A stretch of DNA of 64,000 bases from contig CM074763.1 of assembly GCA_037355855.1 (NCBI GenBank), positions 4,464,001-4,528,000 on the forward strand, in the 5' to 3' direction. Numbering within the stretch: position 1 is the stretch's first letter; every line of letters starts with the position of its first letter. The notes under the pieces are model-generated. The model had not been told where the DNA came from and ran no database searches. It was given only the letters and a program-made list of their open reading frames with translations. The position numbers and the translations under genes were made by a program. This DNA comes from Pseudo-nitzschia pungens. Its lineage: Eukaryota > Bacillariophyta > Bacillariophyceae > Bacillariales > Bacillariaceae. This document shows, one piece after another, positions 1-11,333 of this stretch.

Positions 1-317
1 CTGAAGCAGAGCTGCTGTAGAATTAGTACTGCAATTGCTGTAGAAAATTATGTGTCCTTGTTTTGTTTTCGGTCGTGTTGCTTGTTGCTTGCCGACCGAC
101 CGACAGGAAACAAGGAACCAAAGCAACCAAAGGAAGCAAGGAGCAGCCAAACAAATAGCAGAATCAGATAGGCGAGGTCTCTGTTAGTAGGTGTACTGCT
201 TGGTGTTGTTGTAGGAGCTTTAGAAGTGAGGGAGATATTAAAGGGGAAATTTGTGTAGAAATCTACGTGTTTTAAGTACTGGAACATCGGAACGTCGGAC
301 AAAGATGCGCGTCGCAA
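1..317. other. Left edge, no gene recognised
   Basis: I see no supported gene here. Open frames exist on both strands but have no recognisable domains. Similarity to the other copy of the DNA transposon begins at about 318, so this stretch is the flank, or an unrelated replacement of the missing 3' part of that element. Confidence 0.4.
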
Positions 318-1300
318 AATTGTGACAGATTTTCTTCCAACATTAAATCTGGATTTGACAGAAGGGAATACAAAGCGTCCAGAAAAGGGCAAACATAGAT
401 TTGGGTGGGTTTGTTGTCGGGAAGCCAATTCACAATTTTGGGCTCAAATTTTGGTTCAGAAGATATGCAAAGATTTCTTGTGATTTCTTGAAAAATGGCA
501 TCACGTTTTCTTGTTTGTGTGATATTGAAATTGAAACCGGGAAGATTATTGCTGTGTTTCGCCCAGTTGAAAATGGTTTGATAAGTGGATAGAGGTAGCT
601 TGTGTTGTGATATAATGTTGAGGAGGTTGAGTTCGGCAACCAGTTCGGGACGGGGTGGGAACAGAGTGCGATTCCAGAATGTTTCCTCTCTTTCGTTTAT
701 GGATATGGTGGTGCTTTTAGTGATTTTGGAATCAGATATTTCGGTATCGGAACTGGCATCGAAATTGTCAGAGGCATCAGCGTCAGAACCGATTGTTGAA
801 GTTGGTTCATTTGCAGCCATTTGTGATTCAATTGCCTCCCTTTCCATGGGTGGGATGAGTACATTGGCAATCACTTGGCCATTTAGTGAGGGGTTAATAC
901 TGTTATTTGGAGGTGCGGCGGTGTCATTTGGGGCAAGGGACGGGGGGATTTGTGGTCCATTCTGTGTCATTGTCAGTCCATATTGTGATGGTGTGTGTCG
1001 GACCAAAGGAAGGGAGACTTCTTCTTTCACGGAAGAAATAAAATCCATAAGATTGTTCTCACGATAATATGTCCGGCACTCACTGTTGGACTTGAGATGT
1101 AACAAAAGTCCTCTGCGGACATATCGGTAGGTGAAATTGTAGCTCGATTCTTGTTTGTACCCCTTGAATGATTGCTGTGATTTTCTTGTTCTTCTGGAGG
1201 TAATGCAGTTGTGACAATGGAATGTCTTGGGTAATCTGGGATCATTGGCAAAAGTGCCTGGGGTCGGAGGAAGCTTTCGGCATGGTGGTGTGCGTGACAT
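272..1300 (-). pseudogene. Plavaka-like transposase, N-terminal fragment (copy A)
   Basis: A 342-residue open frame. Residues 1-305 or so align with the interrupted transposase at 44517-45932 plus 54897-55152; the last 35 or so residues are unrelated read-through, so the gene is truncated before the catalytic region. Near the N-terminus (residues 29-75) is a zinc-finger-like pattern: CHNC, then a HL..S..C..YY motif. This is common in front of Plavaka-type transposases in diatoms and fungi. A Ser/Asp/Glu-rich linker follows, then a conserved helical stretch around residue 225 (SQHKLPLSTYQTIFNW). Family assignment rests on remembered motif resemblance and on the DDE-region motif seen only in the other copy. 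Confidence 0.55.
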
Positions 1301-1716
1301 ACAAACATGTGTTTGTGTTTGATAATAAAATAATTGTTTTTGTGGAGGGAGGCTTCAAAGCCAGTAGGTTTGTGATGTGACACCACTGAAAAAAAAGGTT
1401 AACAATGGTGTGCGAGGTAACACTTTTGTGTGATTGAAGTAAATCTGATTAAAAATTATTTGTTATGCTGAGTCAAATGTGTCAAATGTGTAAAATGGAA
1501 TGAAAAGGTGACGAGGGGCTGAATATCAGGGTCTAGATTGGGACATTTTCCTCAAAACGTTGGGGGGGGTCGAGAAAAAGGAGAAATAAGGTTGAGAATA
1601 ATGGAAAAAAGGTTGTGAAATAAAAAATTGGGGTCACGTTTTTCTGAAAATAGTTGCGTTTGGGTTGCGTTCAGGTCGCGATGGGTCGCAATGGGTCGGA
1701 AAACAGTTTTCGGACG
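318..1716 (-). mobile_element. Fragment of Plavaka-like DNA transposon (copy A)
   Basis: This segment matches the larger transposon at 41016-55582 over the first part of its transposase gene and its 5' terminal region. The end at about 1694-1716 carries the same kind of terminal sequence (ending CGGACG) as the right end of the other copy near 55582. Between gene and terminus are short TGTCAAATG-type subterminal repeats (about 1470-1495). The 3' half of the element is absent: similarity stops abruptly near 318. It is therefore a 5'-end relic with no opposite terminal repeat, and is unlikely to be mobile. Confidence 0.6.
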
Positions 1717-1999
1717 TAGCGTAGACTAGTAGCTACGAATTGATAATTAACCGAATCCCACATGGGAATCAAATATAGAGATATCCATACATGGATATCA
1801 GTTATGTATGAACAGGCATGCAGAAGAGAGCGATAGTATGATTAAGGTTACATACAGAATATTTGTTATATACAGGGATGTAGATTATATAAGGAGATCG
1901 CAATGACATCATTGCTCATTATTTCCTCTCTCTAATTTGAATCCTATCTCGTAAAGTGAAATAACACACAATGATTCATACTACTCCAAATTTCTACTT

Positions 2000-3010
2000 T
2001 AGAGTGTTACAACCAGCTCCTCCATTACAAGCATCAGGATCACTCCAGATATCCCTTTTGTGACAAGGACAATAAGAAGGTCTCTCATATGCTTTCCTGC
2101 ATGGACCCTGGGGCTCTCAAGCACAGCGTGACTGCCTCCAGGGGTCCTCTGCAGCAGAAGCTTGATGCTGAGCAGACTGATCCATCTTTGGTCACTGCCA
2201 TTGTGGATCTTCTCACTGGGGTCTGTCAAGACCACAGAATCTACCCTCAATCATAGCCCCCTGCAATAACTTCTGTTGTCTGGGCTCAGGGGCAAATTGG
2301 CTGGCACAATTGGCTGGCACAATTGGCTTCTTCACTGGTGGTCTCCTCTCTGCTGGCATCGCATTCAAGCTGATTACTACTTCCTGATTGGTAGAAAATG
2401 CTCTCCTAGACATTGGGCCACTACCATCATTCATCAGTTCTTCCTCACTTGTTAGGATCTGTGGATGTATTGCAATGAACTGCTCCACACTTCTGGGGGA
2501 ATGCTTGAGGCTGAACAACACCAATCTCTCAATGCTTCCATTTCCTCTGAATTGGCCATTGGTCCAGCTGGTGCTCTCCCCAAATCTCACTCCCTTCTAC
2601 AAACTCCCCTCCAAGTCCTTCAAGGTGATACCCTTACTGCAAAGGGGCAATGGCTTGCAACCATCCATCTTGCCAAGAAACACTTTGCAACTCTACCTGT
2701 CCAACCAGCGCAGTCATATCAACAGGAGGCTGCTCTGAAGTGTGCATGGCTGAAGGAGTCCTAGGTATGGTGGCTTTTGCCTCTTTCTTCTTGATCTTGC
2801 AGATCGAGACTTGTTTTTTTCACACTTCCTGTTCCATGCCATACAGTTTCCTTGGTGCTGGGAACTTCTCCCACTATCTTTCTTTCCCCTTCACTCCCTT
2901 CCAAGTCCTTCTTTGGGACGAAGCATGCCATGCAATGCTGGAACAGTCACAAACCCACTTGGGACTGGGAATAAGATTAGCAAGCTGCTGAATTGCCAAT
3001 TCCAGATCTG
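2000..3010 (+). repeat. Decayed dispersed repeat (copy 1)
   Basis: Several short overlapping frames here resemble those at 62065-63510. Shared traces include a TDPSLV..IVDLLT peptide (about 2175-2215; TDHPSLVATIVDLLT at 62212-62256), a SYQQEA/SHQQEA peptide and a GNFSHYL-like CT-rich segment. No intact frame longer than about 120 codons and no recognisable enzyme motif remain. It is most likely two decayed copies of one unidentified element or old gene family. Orientation is inferred from the plus-strand peptides. Confidence 0.4.
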
Positions 3011-3527
3011 CTGAAACTTATGGCAAATAGAGTTAGCCATAGAGCTTACAGTTGGACTATCACTACTATTCTATCACTAGTAGACCAGGGGGTATGGCAG
3101 TTGTGCTAGTACTACGCTATTCCGGGAATATTATTTTTTAAAAACGGAGCGTTATGAGTGGAATGCTTTTTTTTTTCGATCAAAATGCGTCATCAAAAAA
3201 TGAATCCAAGGCTTAAAATTGACTATCGCGCGCCGCGAGACATGTCTCCGCACCATGGCGCACCACATTTCTTTTCCCAACGTTTGGATGTATCGATTTG
3301 GTACGGCAGAGATAGAGATGGTCGAAAGAAAGTAAGGTTTAACTACGAGAGATGCCAAACTAACTTGTCTCCACCGATAACCGAGACCATCATGGAGTGA
3401 GTCGCGTTCAGCAAGGAAAAAAAGACGAGTCGTGGCAGATTGATGAGATGAGAGGATTGATTACATTGTGACCTTCCAACCAGTAAGATCGGAAATCCAG
3501 TGAGTAAAACTAAAACAAAACACGACG
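3011..3527. other. Intergenic, upstream of the 3528 gene
   Basis: No gene supported. AT-rich, with a poly-T/poly-A stretch near 3135-3180. It presumably holds the promoter and 5' UTR of the following membrane protein gene, but I recognise no clear TATA box. Confidence 0.35.
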
Positions 3528-4673
3528 ATGGTCTCTTCTCAGACAGGGATAGCCTTCGGAACAAACGACAACTCTGCAGCGGTGAATGATGCAGTTTCGG
3601 AAACGAAAGGAGAAAAAGAAGGAAAAGCCATTACGCAACATCACGCTTTGTCGGTACCGAAAGTCGACTCTGCGGAGACCGAGACGGATACGGCATCCGA
3701 ACTAACTGCTTCAGTGCGGATGGAAGACTTGCATCAAGACTATCGGAATAAAGACCTAAACAACAACAATGGCCATAATGGATCCAACATCCAAAAAAGT
3801 ATGCACGAGGATAGTAAGAGCGACTTTACTAGATGCGACAACGAAGGTTACAATGAGAGCGAGAAGAAAAATACATCACTAGGGAAAACCGGCGATTCCA
3901 AGCCCAAGAAAGAACCACTTAAGGTGACTTTCTCTGAACCAGAGATAGGTGCACAAGAATGGACCTACGAAGACCATTATCGGAATACCCCAGAACTTAG
4001 CCACCGTGAACACCAGAGAAAACTGAATTATGAACGAGCGGAACAGCGAAGGGTCAGTAAGGTCATGTGGTGTGCCGTCGCGCTGTTGCTTTTGGAGGTT
4101 GCAGGTGCAACCATCGCCGTTATGAACCACCAAGAAATGGTGGAATGCTGCGGAAACTCCATCTTTTCGGAAAATGAAAGGAGAGCGGAACAATGGAACA
4201 AAATTTTCTACTGGATCGGGATAGCATACCTCATAGTTCTCATTCTCATTGAAATACCAACCTTGGTCATTGCACAAGAGACATTCTTCCTGTTCAATCC
4301 AATGGTCGGATATCTGTTGGTGATGCAAATGATGTATGCAACCGATATATGGAATGCCTACATCATGTATGGCTTGGAAACGGTTGCGATGCTCGGCCAA
4401 TCAATGGTTTTGGTTCAGATGCGTAGAACCCCTGAATCGTGTATCCATTCTCTTTTGAACTATGCGCTTTCTGGAATTACTGTGTATTTGCTGCTCAGAC
4501 TAACACAGCAGGGGGGCTACTGTATAGTGAACGATCGGATCCAATCAGTCTTTAGTGACTCCACCTGCAATATGAATTGCATCGATGAGGCATCCTGCTT
4601 CCGGTGCACAGGTGGCGGTGATGACGACGTGTCATCTTCAACACAATGCTTTATCCGTTTCGGTGAGAGCTAA
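3528..4673 (+). CDS. Membrane protein with acidic, disordered N-terminus
   Basis: An intronless 381-residue frame of unknown function. Residues 1-175 are hydrophilic and low in complexity (Asn, Ser, Lys, Glu rich) and probably face the cytosol. About four hydrophobic segments follow at roughly 180-199, 226-249, 254-298 (long, possibly two spans) and 308-325. The C-terminal tail is cysteine-rich (CNMNCIDEASCFRC, about 348-360) and may be lumenal or extracellular with disulfides. There is no signal peptide. Tetraspanin-like topology is possible, but the CCG motif (C207-C208-G209) does not sit in a convincing large loop between spans 3 and 4, so I do not make that call. Probably lineage-specific. 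Start is the first in-frame Met; M65 is an alternative. Confidence 0.75.
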   Translation: MVSSQTGIAFGTNDNSAAVNDAVSETKGEKEGKAITQHHALSVPKVDSAETETDTASELTASVRMEDLHQDYRNKDLNNNNGHNGSNIQKSMHEDSKSDFTRCDNEGYNESEKKNTSLGKTGDSKPKKEPLKVTFSEPEIGAQEWTYEDHYRNTPELSHREHQRKLNYERAEQRRVSKVMWCAVALLLLEVAGATIAVMNHQEMVECCGNSIFSENERRAEQWNKIFYWIGIAYLIVLILIEIPTLVIAQETFFLFNPMVGYLLVMQMMYATDIWNAYIMYGLETVAMLGQSMVLVQMRRTPESCIHSLLNYALSGITVYLLLRLTQQGGYCIVNDRIQSVFSDSTCNMNCIDEASCFRCTGGGDDDVSSSTQCFIRFGES

Positions 4674-5867
4674 GCAGGTCAAGAGAAATACTTAAAAAAA
4701 GAATAGTTAACATTTCCGTCAACATCATTTCATTTTAAATTCTTTATTAACTTTCGTGAGGTGTCTGTCAGCGAGATACTTCGAAAAAACGATTGAGTAA
4801 ATCATCATCCATTTTGGAAGGAGTGCAATGAACCGCACTCTTTCTTCAAATTGTCGGTCGAGTCACCACGCGTTTGGTTGTGATTAAAGCGGGCTGGTAC
4901 AAGTATTGCTACAACTCAAGAGACACAGTTTCATCTTTTGATAGAGATTTGCCCGTGTATGATATTTTCTTAGTTTCCGTGCTTGAAATTTGAGCTCATC
5001 CGTAGTTGCGCTGTTGGTGAACTTCATCCCCAAAGAAAGGTAATTGGATCAAATAATGCCCCTCGAATCTACGAATGCCACTACGCAGAAGGTGCCTCCT
5101 ATCGGGTCAATTCTTGTCGGTAAAAGATTCTTGAGCCATATAGTAGTGGCACCGATAGCCAAGAGCAAACTTGCTTTCAACATGATTGGATTCTCAGCAA
5201 CATAAGAAATTACAGCTTTTGTCCGTGTGTTTTTGGTTTTCAGACACTTTTTTGTTTTAGGCATGGACGTACAAGTTCGACTAATCAACGAAGAATAGTA
5301 AGGTTTACTTCACTGTGACTGTTGCTATTTTTGGTCTTTCACGTGACTGACTGCAATAGATACTGGATATGATTAATGATTACTGTCTGGCAATAGTTCA
5401 CTGCAATCGAATGCAAGCTGAAGACAGAAGATTGGGTAACTTTCCGCATGCTTCATAGTAGAATAGAATTAGTTTCAAGAGTTTTCTTGAGCACCACTTT
5501 GGAGCTCGCGGTGGTAAAATTCATCACCCAACACATACCTGGTTCTAGACAAACTTCGCATCCATATCGATGAGAACGATCTGGTTCGCCGCCAACCCGA
5601 AACAGGTTCTAACATACGAGATTCACAAAAAGTACAAAACATAAAGAAGTATAAAACTGGATTAAAATTTTAATAATGATAATACTCAAGCTCGTACTCA
5701 AACCCTTATCAACATTAAAGAGTGAATACTAAACTTCTTCATCACCTTGTCAAAGTACCAGAACCTTGCAAGCACAATTGTAGTAGCGATGTTCCGCGAG
5801 ACTTGGTAGCAAGGCTTGTGCCCTTCCATTATCTCTTCTCGACGATTGAAATGTCACGTGAAGATGT
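4674..5867. other. Intergenic between convergent genes
   Basis: The genes on either side converge here, so this holds both 3' UTRs. A 79-codon frame on the minus strand (5049-5288) has one possible membrane span but no recognisable family and no support as a gene. No repeat or RNA gene recognised. Confidence 0.4.
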
Positions 5868-6763
5868 TTAAAGCACGGAGGTGAGGCTGGCGAAAGAAGA
5901 GACAGCGTCCTTGGCAGCAGCGGTGCACTTCTCTTCGTTCTTGAGGGTGGCTTGGAGAGAGACTTCCTCGATAGATTGGTAGAATTTCTTCGCAGCAGCC
6001 TTCTTTTCCTTGGTGTCAGCGAGGTAGTTGACGGCTCCACGGGTCTCGTACATGTATCGGCGGAGTTCATCTTGGACTTCGAACCATTGCTTCTTGGCAC
6101 TGTAGGCTTCCAACTTTCCAAGACGCTTGCTGGTCTCGGCGAGGACGGCCTTCTTCTTGGCTACGTACTCGGAAGCACCAGGCTTGTAGAGAGAGTCTGC
6201 ACCGGCCTCTCCATAAACAGAGTAAGGAGAGTACGTTGCTCCGGACTGGTCAGATCCGTAGGCGGCTCCCTCGGAGTAACTGGTTCCATCTCCGATGAGA
6301 CCGAAAACAGAGAATCGAGGAGATTCACCGGCGGCAGCGTTGGCGGCGGCAGGGATCAGAGCGGCTCCGGCAGCAGCAATTCCAGCAAGAGCATCCCGAC
6401 GGGTGGCATCTTGCTGTTGTGTTATCGGAAAGCGAAACCACATAGCGGGAAAGGGTTAGAGCGAAGTGACAGTGATAAGCGTCATTATTCATCATACCAC
6501 TACGTGCACTTCTATCCAGACGCGCATTCCAATAGTCTCTGGCGTCAACCAGAGACATCACCCAACAACTTGGTTCCGTTCGATTTGTCCGTCGAAGACT
6601 TCGCAGGACCCACAGAAAGGCACCGGAACGCATTCGTCGTGCACAAACAAATGGGTTCGTCAAGTGAAAGGAATGTTTTCAAGCCCTGAATTATCGATTA
6701 ATTCCTCACCTGAGAGAAGGCAGCAGCAGAGGCGATAAGGGAGCAGAATACAGCGGTCTTCAT
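5868..6763 (-). CDS. PSII extrinsic protein, PsbQ/Psb31-like, plastid-targeted
   Basis: Two exons: 6710-6763 (18 codons) and 5868-6413, joined across a GT-AG intron of 296 bp (6414-6709); splicing keeps phase 0. Exon 1 encodes a signal-peptide-like start ending in ASAAAF, close to the diatom plastid ASAF motif. Exon 2 opens with a twin-arginine TRRDALAG stretch followed by a hydrophobic Ala-rich run ending AAANAAAG, typical of a thylakoid-lumen targeting peptide. The mature part (about 150 residues) is helical, with W..VQDELRRYMYETRGAVNYLA like the PsbQ four-helix bundle that supports the Mn cluster of photosystem II. Diatoms have both PsbQ' and the related Psb31; I cannot decide between them. 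The Met at 6443 belongs to the intron and is not the start. Confidence 0.8.
6414..6709 (-). other. Intron of the PsbQ/Psb31-like gene
   Basis: Donor reads CAG/GTGAGG and acceptor ACAACAG/CAAGAT on the minus strand. Removing it joins the signal peptide exon to the twin-arginine lumen-targeting exon in frame. It separates the plastid-entry leader from the thylakoid part of the protein. Confidence 0.75.
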
Positions 6764-7413
6764 TGTTAATTCTTTGTCGGGTTGGAAAGTGAGAATAGGG
6801 AGGAATTTGTTGTGATGCTGATGGGCGACAAAGAATCGTTAGTTGATTGCGTACGAGGTACGTTCAAGTACGACAGGAAAGGACTCGGGAACCCTCCTTC
6901 AAAACTTCGTGCGTGTCGAAGAGTTCAAGTTGGGATCTTCTCGAGAGGGAAAACTACAATCTTCCAGCCTCCAGAGAAAAAGTGCGCGGTATTTGATACG
7001 AGAAGTTGCACACGTCGAGGTTTCCGAAAAATCATTAGGTAATGAGCACAAAAAATCATAACTTCATCCTTAGAGTAGAATAGAATTCATGACTGAATGT
7101 AAAATAAGACTGAAAATAATCATTGGATTCGCTATGATCTTCTCATTATACAGTTATGAATATTGATATATATTCTTGCCTGCCGACGCGCATCAAGACG
7201 GATACTGTTGGCTGGCAACGCATCCCTTCGCCTCCTGTTAGAACTCGCTGGCTTCATGATGTATCAATCAAACAGTCACTTTGTCTAGAGGGATTCAGCC
7301 TACACCTCTTTACGCCTTAACGTTCATGACATGAGCTTTGCATTACCATCTTAGCAACTACATCTGGTATAAATATTCTTTCATCCAGTTTGGTACGGTA
7401 GATCCCAGTCACC
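6764..7413. other. Divergent promoter region
   Basis: About 650 bp between the starts of the PsbQ/Psb31-like gene (minus) and the Voa1-like gene (plus). It must carry both promoters. Short open frames here have no recognisable content. Confidence 0.5.
7368..7375 (+). promoter_or_regulatory. Putative TATA box of the Voa1-like gene
   Basis: TATAAATA lies 46 bp before the ATG at 7414, giving a short 5' UTR if transcription starts about 30 bp downstream. Based on motif and position only. Confidence 0.4.
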
Positions 7414-8373
7414 ATGATGAAAAACTTCGCCTTCATCTTTGCGACGTTGCTGTCGTCTGTTCTTGCTGCTCCAGCTGTGGTGTGGCACAGCAACGAAATC
7501 AGCAGCAACAGCGGCCGTGCGCTTCATTCTTCCGAAGAGTTGAGTGCCTCGGATTTGATGAAGAATGTCCTTTCGGAAGCTCCTGAAGCTCCGATGTCCG
7601 CTGTAGTATTCCTTGTTGGAAAGGGTGAAGATGGTTCGGAAAAATTGTCGGAACTTGCGTCATCAGGAATGCTTCCTGAAACTTCTTCCAAATACAACGA
7701 TGCAAGTGGTGTCTACCACCACGTAACGGGACTCCAAAGTAGTGGCGTTTTGGTCAGAGAAACCGGACGTCATATGGAGGACAAAAACCGAGTCCTCGAA
7801 GTTTCCCTTGCTGAATTTAATAGCAAGATTGCCTCTCTTGGTGCACCTGTTGAAGTTGAAATTGATAGCAGCGGAACGCCAAAGGCTGTATCCACGAACA
7901 AGAGCGTGAACAAGCGGGCACGTGCTCTCGCTCATGCTGATGTTTACATTGTGAATGTCAATGCGAAACAAGACGCTTCGGCAATTGATAAGTCCGTCAC
8001 TAGCGCGATAGGAAACAAAAATATCGGGTCTGTTCTTCTCGCCGGAGTTCGATCTGTTGATGAAGTCAAGCACGAACGACTTTTGATGAACAAGCGCCGA
8101 ATGCTAAAGATGGAGCAAGATGGAAATAAGATCATGGAAGCCCGCGGTCGCCGTCGCCTCGAACAAGAAGCTGATGGAGATGTGAATGAGGATGCTGCAG
8201 CAGACGATTTGTCGGGAGTTTACTACGTTGCTATGACACCAAATATCTTGTCCGGACTTTTATTTTTCTTCATGTTCGTCGTTGTAACCTTCACTGGAAT
8301 CTCTTGCATGGGGGACATCCAAGGCGGAGAAGTCTTCGTGGACAAATATCCTTCGCTTGGACGGGAGGCTTAA
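7414..8373 (+). CDS. V-ATPase V0 assembly protein, Voa1/Ac45-like
   Basis: A 319-residue type I membrane protein. It has a signal peptide (residues 1-19, ending VLAA), a lumenal domain of about 250 residues with weak conservation, and one membrane span at about 278-299. It is preceded by YYVAMTPNILSGLL, the conserved signature of the C-terminal part of V-ATPase subunit S1 (Ac45) and yeast Voa1/Big1. The short cytosolic tail ends near DKYPSLG. These proteins sit in the ER/Golgi and in the V0 ring, where they help assemble the proton pump. A basic RRMLKM..RRRLEQE stretch before the span could be a furin-like processing zone, as known for Ac45. No intron. A TATA-like box precedes it. Confidence 0.8.
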   Translation: MMKNFAFIFATLLSSVLAAPAVVWHSNEISSNSGRALHSSEELSASDLMKNVLSEAPEAPMSAVVFLVGKGEDGSEKLSELASSGMLPETSSKYNDASGVYHHVTGLQSSGVLVRETGRHMEDKNRVLEVSLAEFNSKIASLGAPVEVEIDSSGTPKAVSTNKSVNKRARALAHADVYIVNVNAKQDASAIDKSVTSAIGNKNIGSVLLAGVRSVDEVKHERLLMNKRRMLKMEQDGNKIMEARGRRRLEQEADGDVNEDAAADDLSGVYYVAMTPNILSGLLFFFMFVVVTFTGISCMGDIQGGEVFVDKYPSLGREA

Positions 8374-9950
8374 ACTAGAGAATGAATCAGTACAACGTAA
8401 TCACTTCTCTATCAAACCAAGTAGAGTAGTCGGTGCTGAAACGTCATCCACTACTACTACTACAACCTCATGACTAAATCATATTGTATTTTTTTCCGAT
8501 CACACTTCGTCTATTGCTACAAGTAGGATCAGTTTGAAGTTATCATGACCTTGTTTATCTATCCACACGACAACCTATGTCCAACAGAAACTTTGGAAAA
8601 CATTACGCTGTCATTACCAAACTGTCCGATACTCCGCAATGCTTTCGAAGATAAAAAGGGCGTAAATTGGACTTTATGTCAGAATGAGGTCATCTATACC
8701 TGCTTCAGGTGCATGAACCTATCGCCATTGCGTTGTGCAACTTGCATGCAGTTCGATTGTATCAATCACTCAGCTTTCTGAAAGACAAAAAAAGATAGTC
8801 CTGTCTGCTCATGATTTTTTCAGTACATTTTGATCCTCTGTTCTATTTTCTATGAAGAAATCCTGGAGACTTTGATAGCGTTCTTATTCTTTACTTGTAA
8901 CTTATTGCTATATTACACGAGACTGTGTCACAATTGTGATATGAATGGCAATCAGGCTCACCCGTGTGAACAAGATAGGACTAGAACTTTTGCTGAACTG
9001 TTCAACTGAGTCCAGGAGCTTGCTCTGGATTGCAGGAATCAACTTATTATTTCTTTCAATAACAATTAGATTCGTCAAATACAAGTACACAGTTACTATA
9101 GGATAGTATGATTGTTTGAAATTAATGATTCTGTGCTGGCCACCAATGGCAAGAGAACTGAATGGATTGCAATAGCATTATAATGAATCTAGTTCCTTTG
9201 CTGGTTTTAGACAAAAATGTGCAAAACAATTCATGTTTTGTGGAATTCCAGCAAGCGTATCTAAGGCAGCACTGGGTCTCAGAGGAACAGTAAGAACCTG
9301 AGAGTGAGATAACTTTTATTCTTCTAGTGTCATTGCTTATTCAAACTGAAGCCTTAACATGCCCCAGAACCTAATAGCTATGCCCATTAATACCATTGGA
9401 AGCCATTGGAATATTAAATAATGGACTGAGTGAAAACTCAAATTCTAAATTGTATTTGTCAAACAAAACAGTGATATTGTCACACTGAGCATTTTGGCAA
9501 CTGCATGAATCTGAATTCTCAAATTTACCAATTATGGTGACCATTGCATTATGTTGTTGATAAAACAGGTTTTTTTTATCATAGAGGATGTGAACTATTT
9601 TATTTTCAATCTCCTTGCAACAATTCACCCCAATCAGATTGTCAGGAGCCAATAAGTACTAATGAACAACCAATATCCAGAACCTGAATACGACCAACGG
9701 AGCAAAGGTAAAGAAGGCATCAGAGATTGACTACCTAAGAGGAGCAAGCTACGACCAACTCAAGAGAATCACAAACAATGGTAGAATCCCGGGAATAACG
9801 AGGGGCAGGGAGGAGACTCTACTATGAGATTTGCCCTGCGGAGGCTGTCAAGCGAACAATTCAAACAGAGCTGATGAGACCCAAAAGACCTTTGATGACG
9901 GTGCTCGTTACGATACGTTGAAAATTTTCTCGCATTTTGTCCCATTTAAT
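8374..9950. other. Intergenic, possibly with decayed repeat
   Basis: No gene supported. Frames at 8545-8781 (+, Cys-rich, 78 codons) and 9371-9652 (-, 93 codons) have no recognised domain. The part from about 8900 to 9800 has peptide-like traces on the minus strand and looks like a decayed element, but I could not assign a family. Confidence 0.35.
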
Positions 9951-11333
9951 CTACTGAGTAGCTCGTGGATCTTGCTGTCTCAAGGATCTAGCGAGCGCCT
10001 TTGCTTCCTCCGAAAAAGCCACAGGACGACCTTCTTGCACATTTCGTTCTTGAATTATGGAGCGTTGAAGTGCGAAAAGCCACAGGATATCAACGAATCC
10101 TTTTTCTTCATTGTCATTTGACAGGCCGAGGTGAAATGTCTGTTGTCGATTGCTGTCATTGACAGTTTCGTCCTCCCCAAAATTCCGCTTTCCCTGCTCA
10201 AGGGCCACAGACACTTCGCGAGCTGCAAAATAAATGGCCTCAATGGTTGATAGCATACCGTCTCCACGATTGTGCCACCTCCAAAAATTACTCTTTTGAG
10301 GAGGAAATTCTAGATGAACAAAAGGCAAATCATTCAAGGGAGACAGAGGGTTATGTTTTTTCGCTCCACCACTGTGACTTGGTTGCTGTATTTTTATTTT
10401 GTGATGGTCGGCACTGAATAACTTAACATTGTAGGATCGCGTCCATTTGATATCGAGGACAACCAATCTTCTGATTTTGTTTGCCACTCTAGAAATCGGC
10501 ACTGACCTCCCCTCTTGTGGAAACAACACATACGTGCCCTCTTTTGACGTTTCATTATCGTCTGTTTTAGTATTCTCGTCAGCCTGGGCATTGGAATACT
10601 TGGGCAATGAATCTCCTCGGTTTAAGTCATAGAGTGTCACATTTCTCCACCATTCATCATCTTTGGTTGAAGACGATGTTTTAGTCTCGATTTTCTTGTT
10701 TGATGTTTCACAGACTCTCACTTGTTCCTGAAGTTGCTCGTGATGGTCAATATTTTTGTTCATATTATTTAGTGGTGGTGATACTTCTAACGCCTCTGAA
10801 ATCATGTTTGCCATGCACATCATTTGGATCCCAGTTGAAGATGTTCGTCTCTCCTTCACACCCAGAACAATATCTATCGATTGGAATGGGAACGACGATC
10901 TTTGTCGCCGACGACATGTCTTTGTTCTATCATGCTGTTCGCGGATGAATCGTTTTGGCCAAAAGCTACTTGGAACCAAAACCTTGCAGCACTCGGGACA
11001 GTATAACGATCGAGAAGTTTTGCAGCAGAACACCCGCTTTTCAACAAAGTCGGCGACGCCATTGTTGGTGTTACAAGAGTCAAATTCGTCCTTAATGATG
11101 TTATCAATAGTCGGATTTCCATCGTCGCCACTTTCAGCCTCTCGTTGTATTCCCATAGCTGTAGTTTTTCGGAGGTATGACTCCAACTGTAATTCTTCCT
11201 CTTCCAAATTATAATCAGTAATCGACATTCTGAAAGTATTGGTGTAAAATCGTCTTGAAATCTGACAAAGCAACAATGGATCGAGCAATATGTTTTGAAA
11301 AATATTTCGTTTGCAAGTGCTGTCGGTGTTCAT
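9951..11333 (-). CDS. DTW-domain tRNA-uridine aminocarboxypropyltransferase, DTWD1 type
   Basis: 460 residues. The enzyme family transfers the 3-amino-3-carboxypropyl group of S-adenosylmethionine to uridine (acp3U) in the tRNA D-loop. Visible signatures: a Zn-type Cys cluster SRSLYCPECCK (about 108-117); RRTSSTGI (162-169), the conserved DRRTSSTG-like block; LFPQEGRSVPIS (270-281); the DTW-like motif LDIKWT (293-298, here D-x-x-W rather than the DTW triad); and FWRWHNRGDGMLSTIEAIY (350-368), the strongest match to DTWD1. A poorly conserved, Ser/Thr/Lys-rich insert (about 185-265) splits the domain. The first 35 residues are basic and hydroxylated and could be a mitochondrial leader; M36 is the alternative start. 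No intron. The gene's 5' side faces the GTA-rich spacer. Confidence 0.85.
   Translation of the reverse strand: MNTDSTCKRNIFQNILLDPLLLCQISRRFYTNTFRMSITDYNLEEEELQLESYLRKTTAMGIQREAESGDDGNPTIDNIIKDEFDSCNTNNGVADFVEKRVFCCKTSRSLYCPECCKVLVPSSFWPKRFIREQHDRTKTCRRRQRSSFPFQSIDIVLGVKERRTSSTGIQMMCMANMISEALEVSPPLNNMNKNIDHHEQLQEQVRVCETSNKKIETKTSSSTKDDEWWRNVTLYDLNRGDSLPKYSNAQADENTKTDDNETSKEGTYVLFPQEGRSVPISRVANKIRRLVVLDIKWTRSYNVKLFSADHHKIKIQQPSHSGGAKKHNPLSPLNDLPFVHLEFPPQKSNFWRWHNRGDGMLSTIEAIYFAAREVSVALEQGKRNFGEDETVNDSNRQQTFHLGLSNDNEEKGFVDILWLFALQRSIIQERNVQEGRPVAFSEEAKALARSLRQQDPRATQ

Noticed and set aside
48..428. 126-codon minus-strand frame at the left edge
   Set aside because: Overlaps the transposase fragment and has no recognisable content.
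5049..5288. 79-codon minus-strand frame with one hydrophobic stretch
   Set aside because: No family, no leader or splice evidence, AT-rich spacer; cannot be told from chance.
6414..6443. Met at 6443 as start of the PsbQ/Psb31-like protein
   Set aside because: It lies in the intron; the upstream exon supplies a proper signal peptide in frame with good splice sites.
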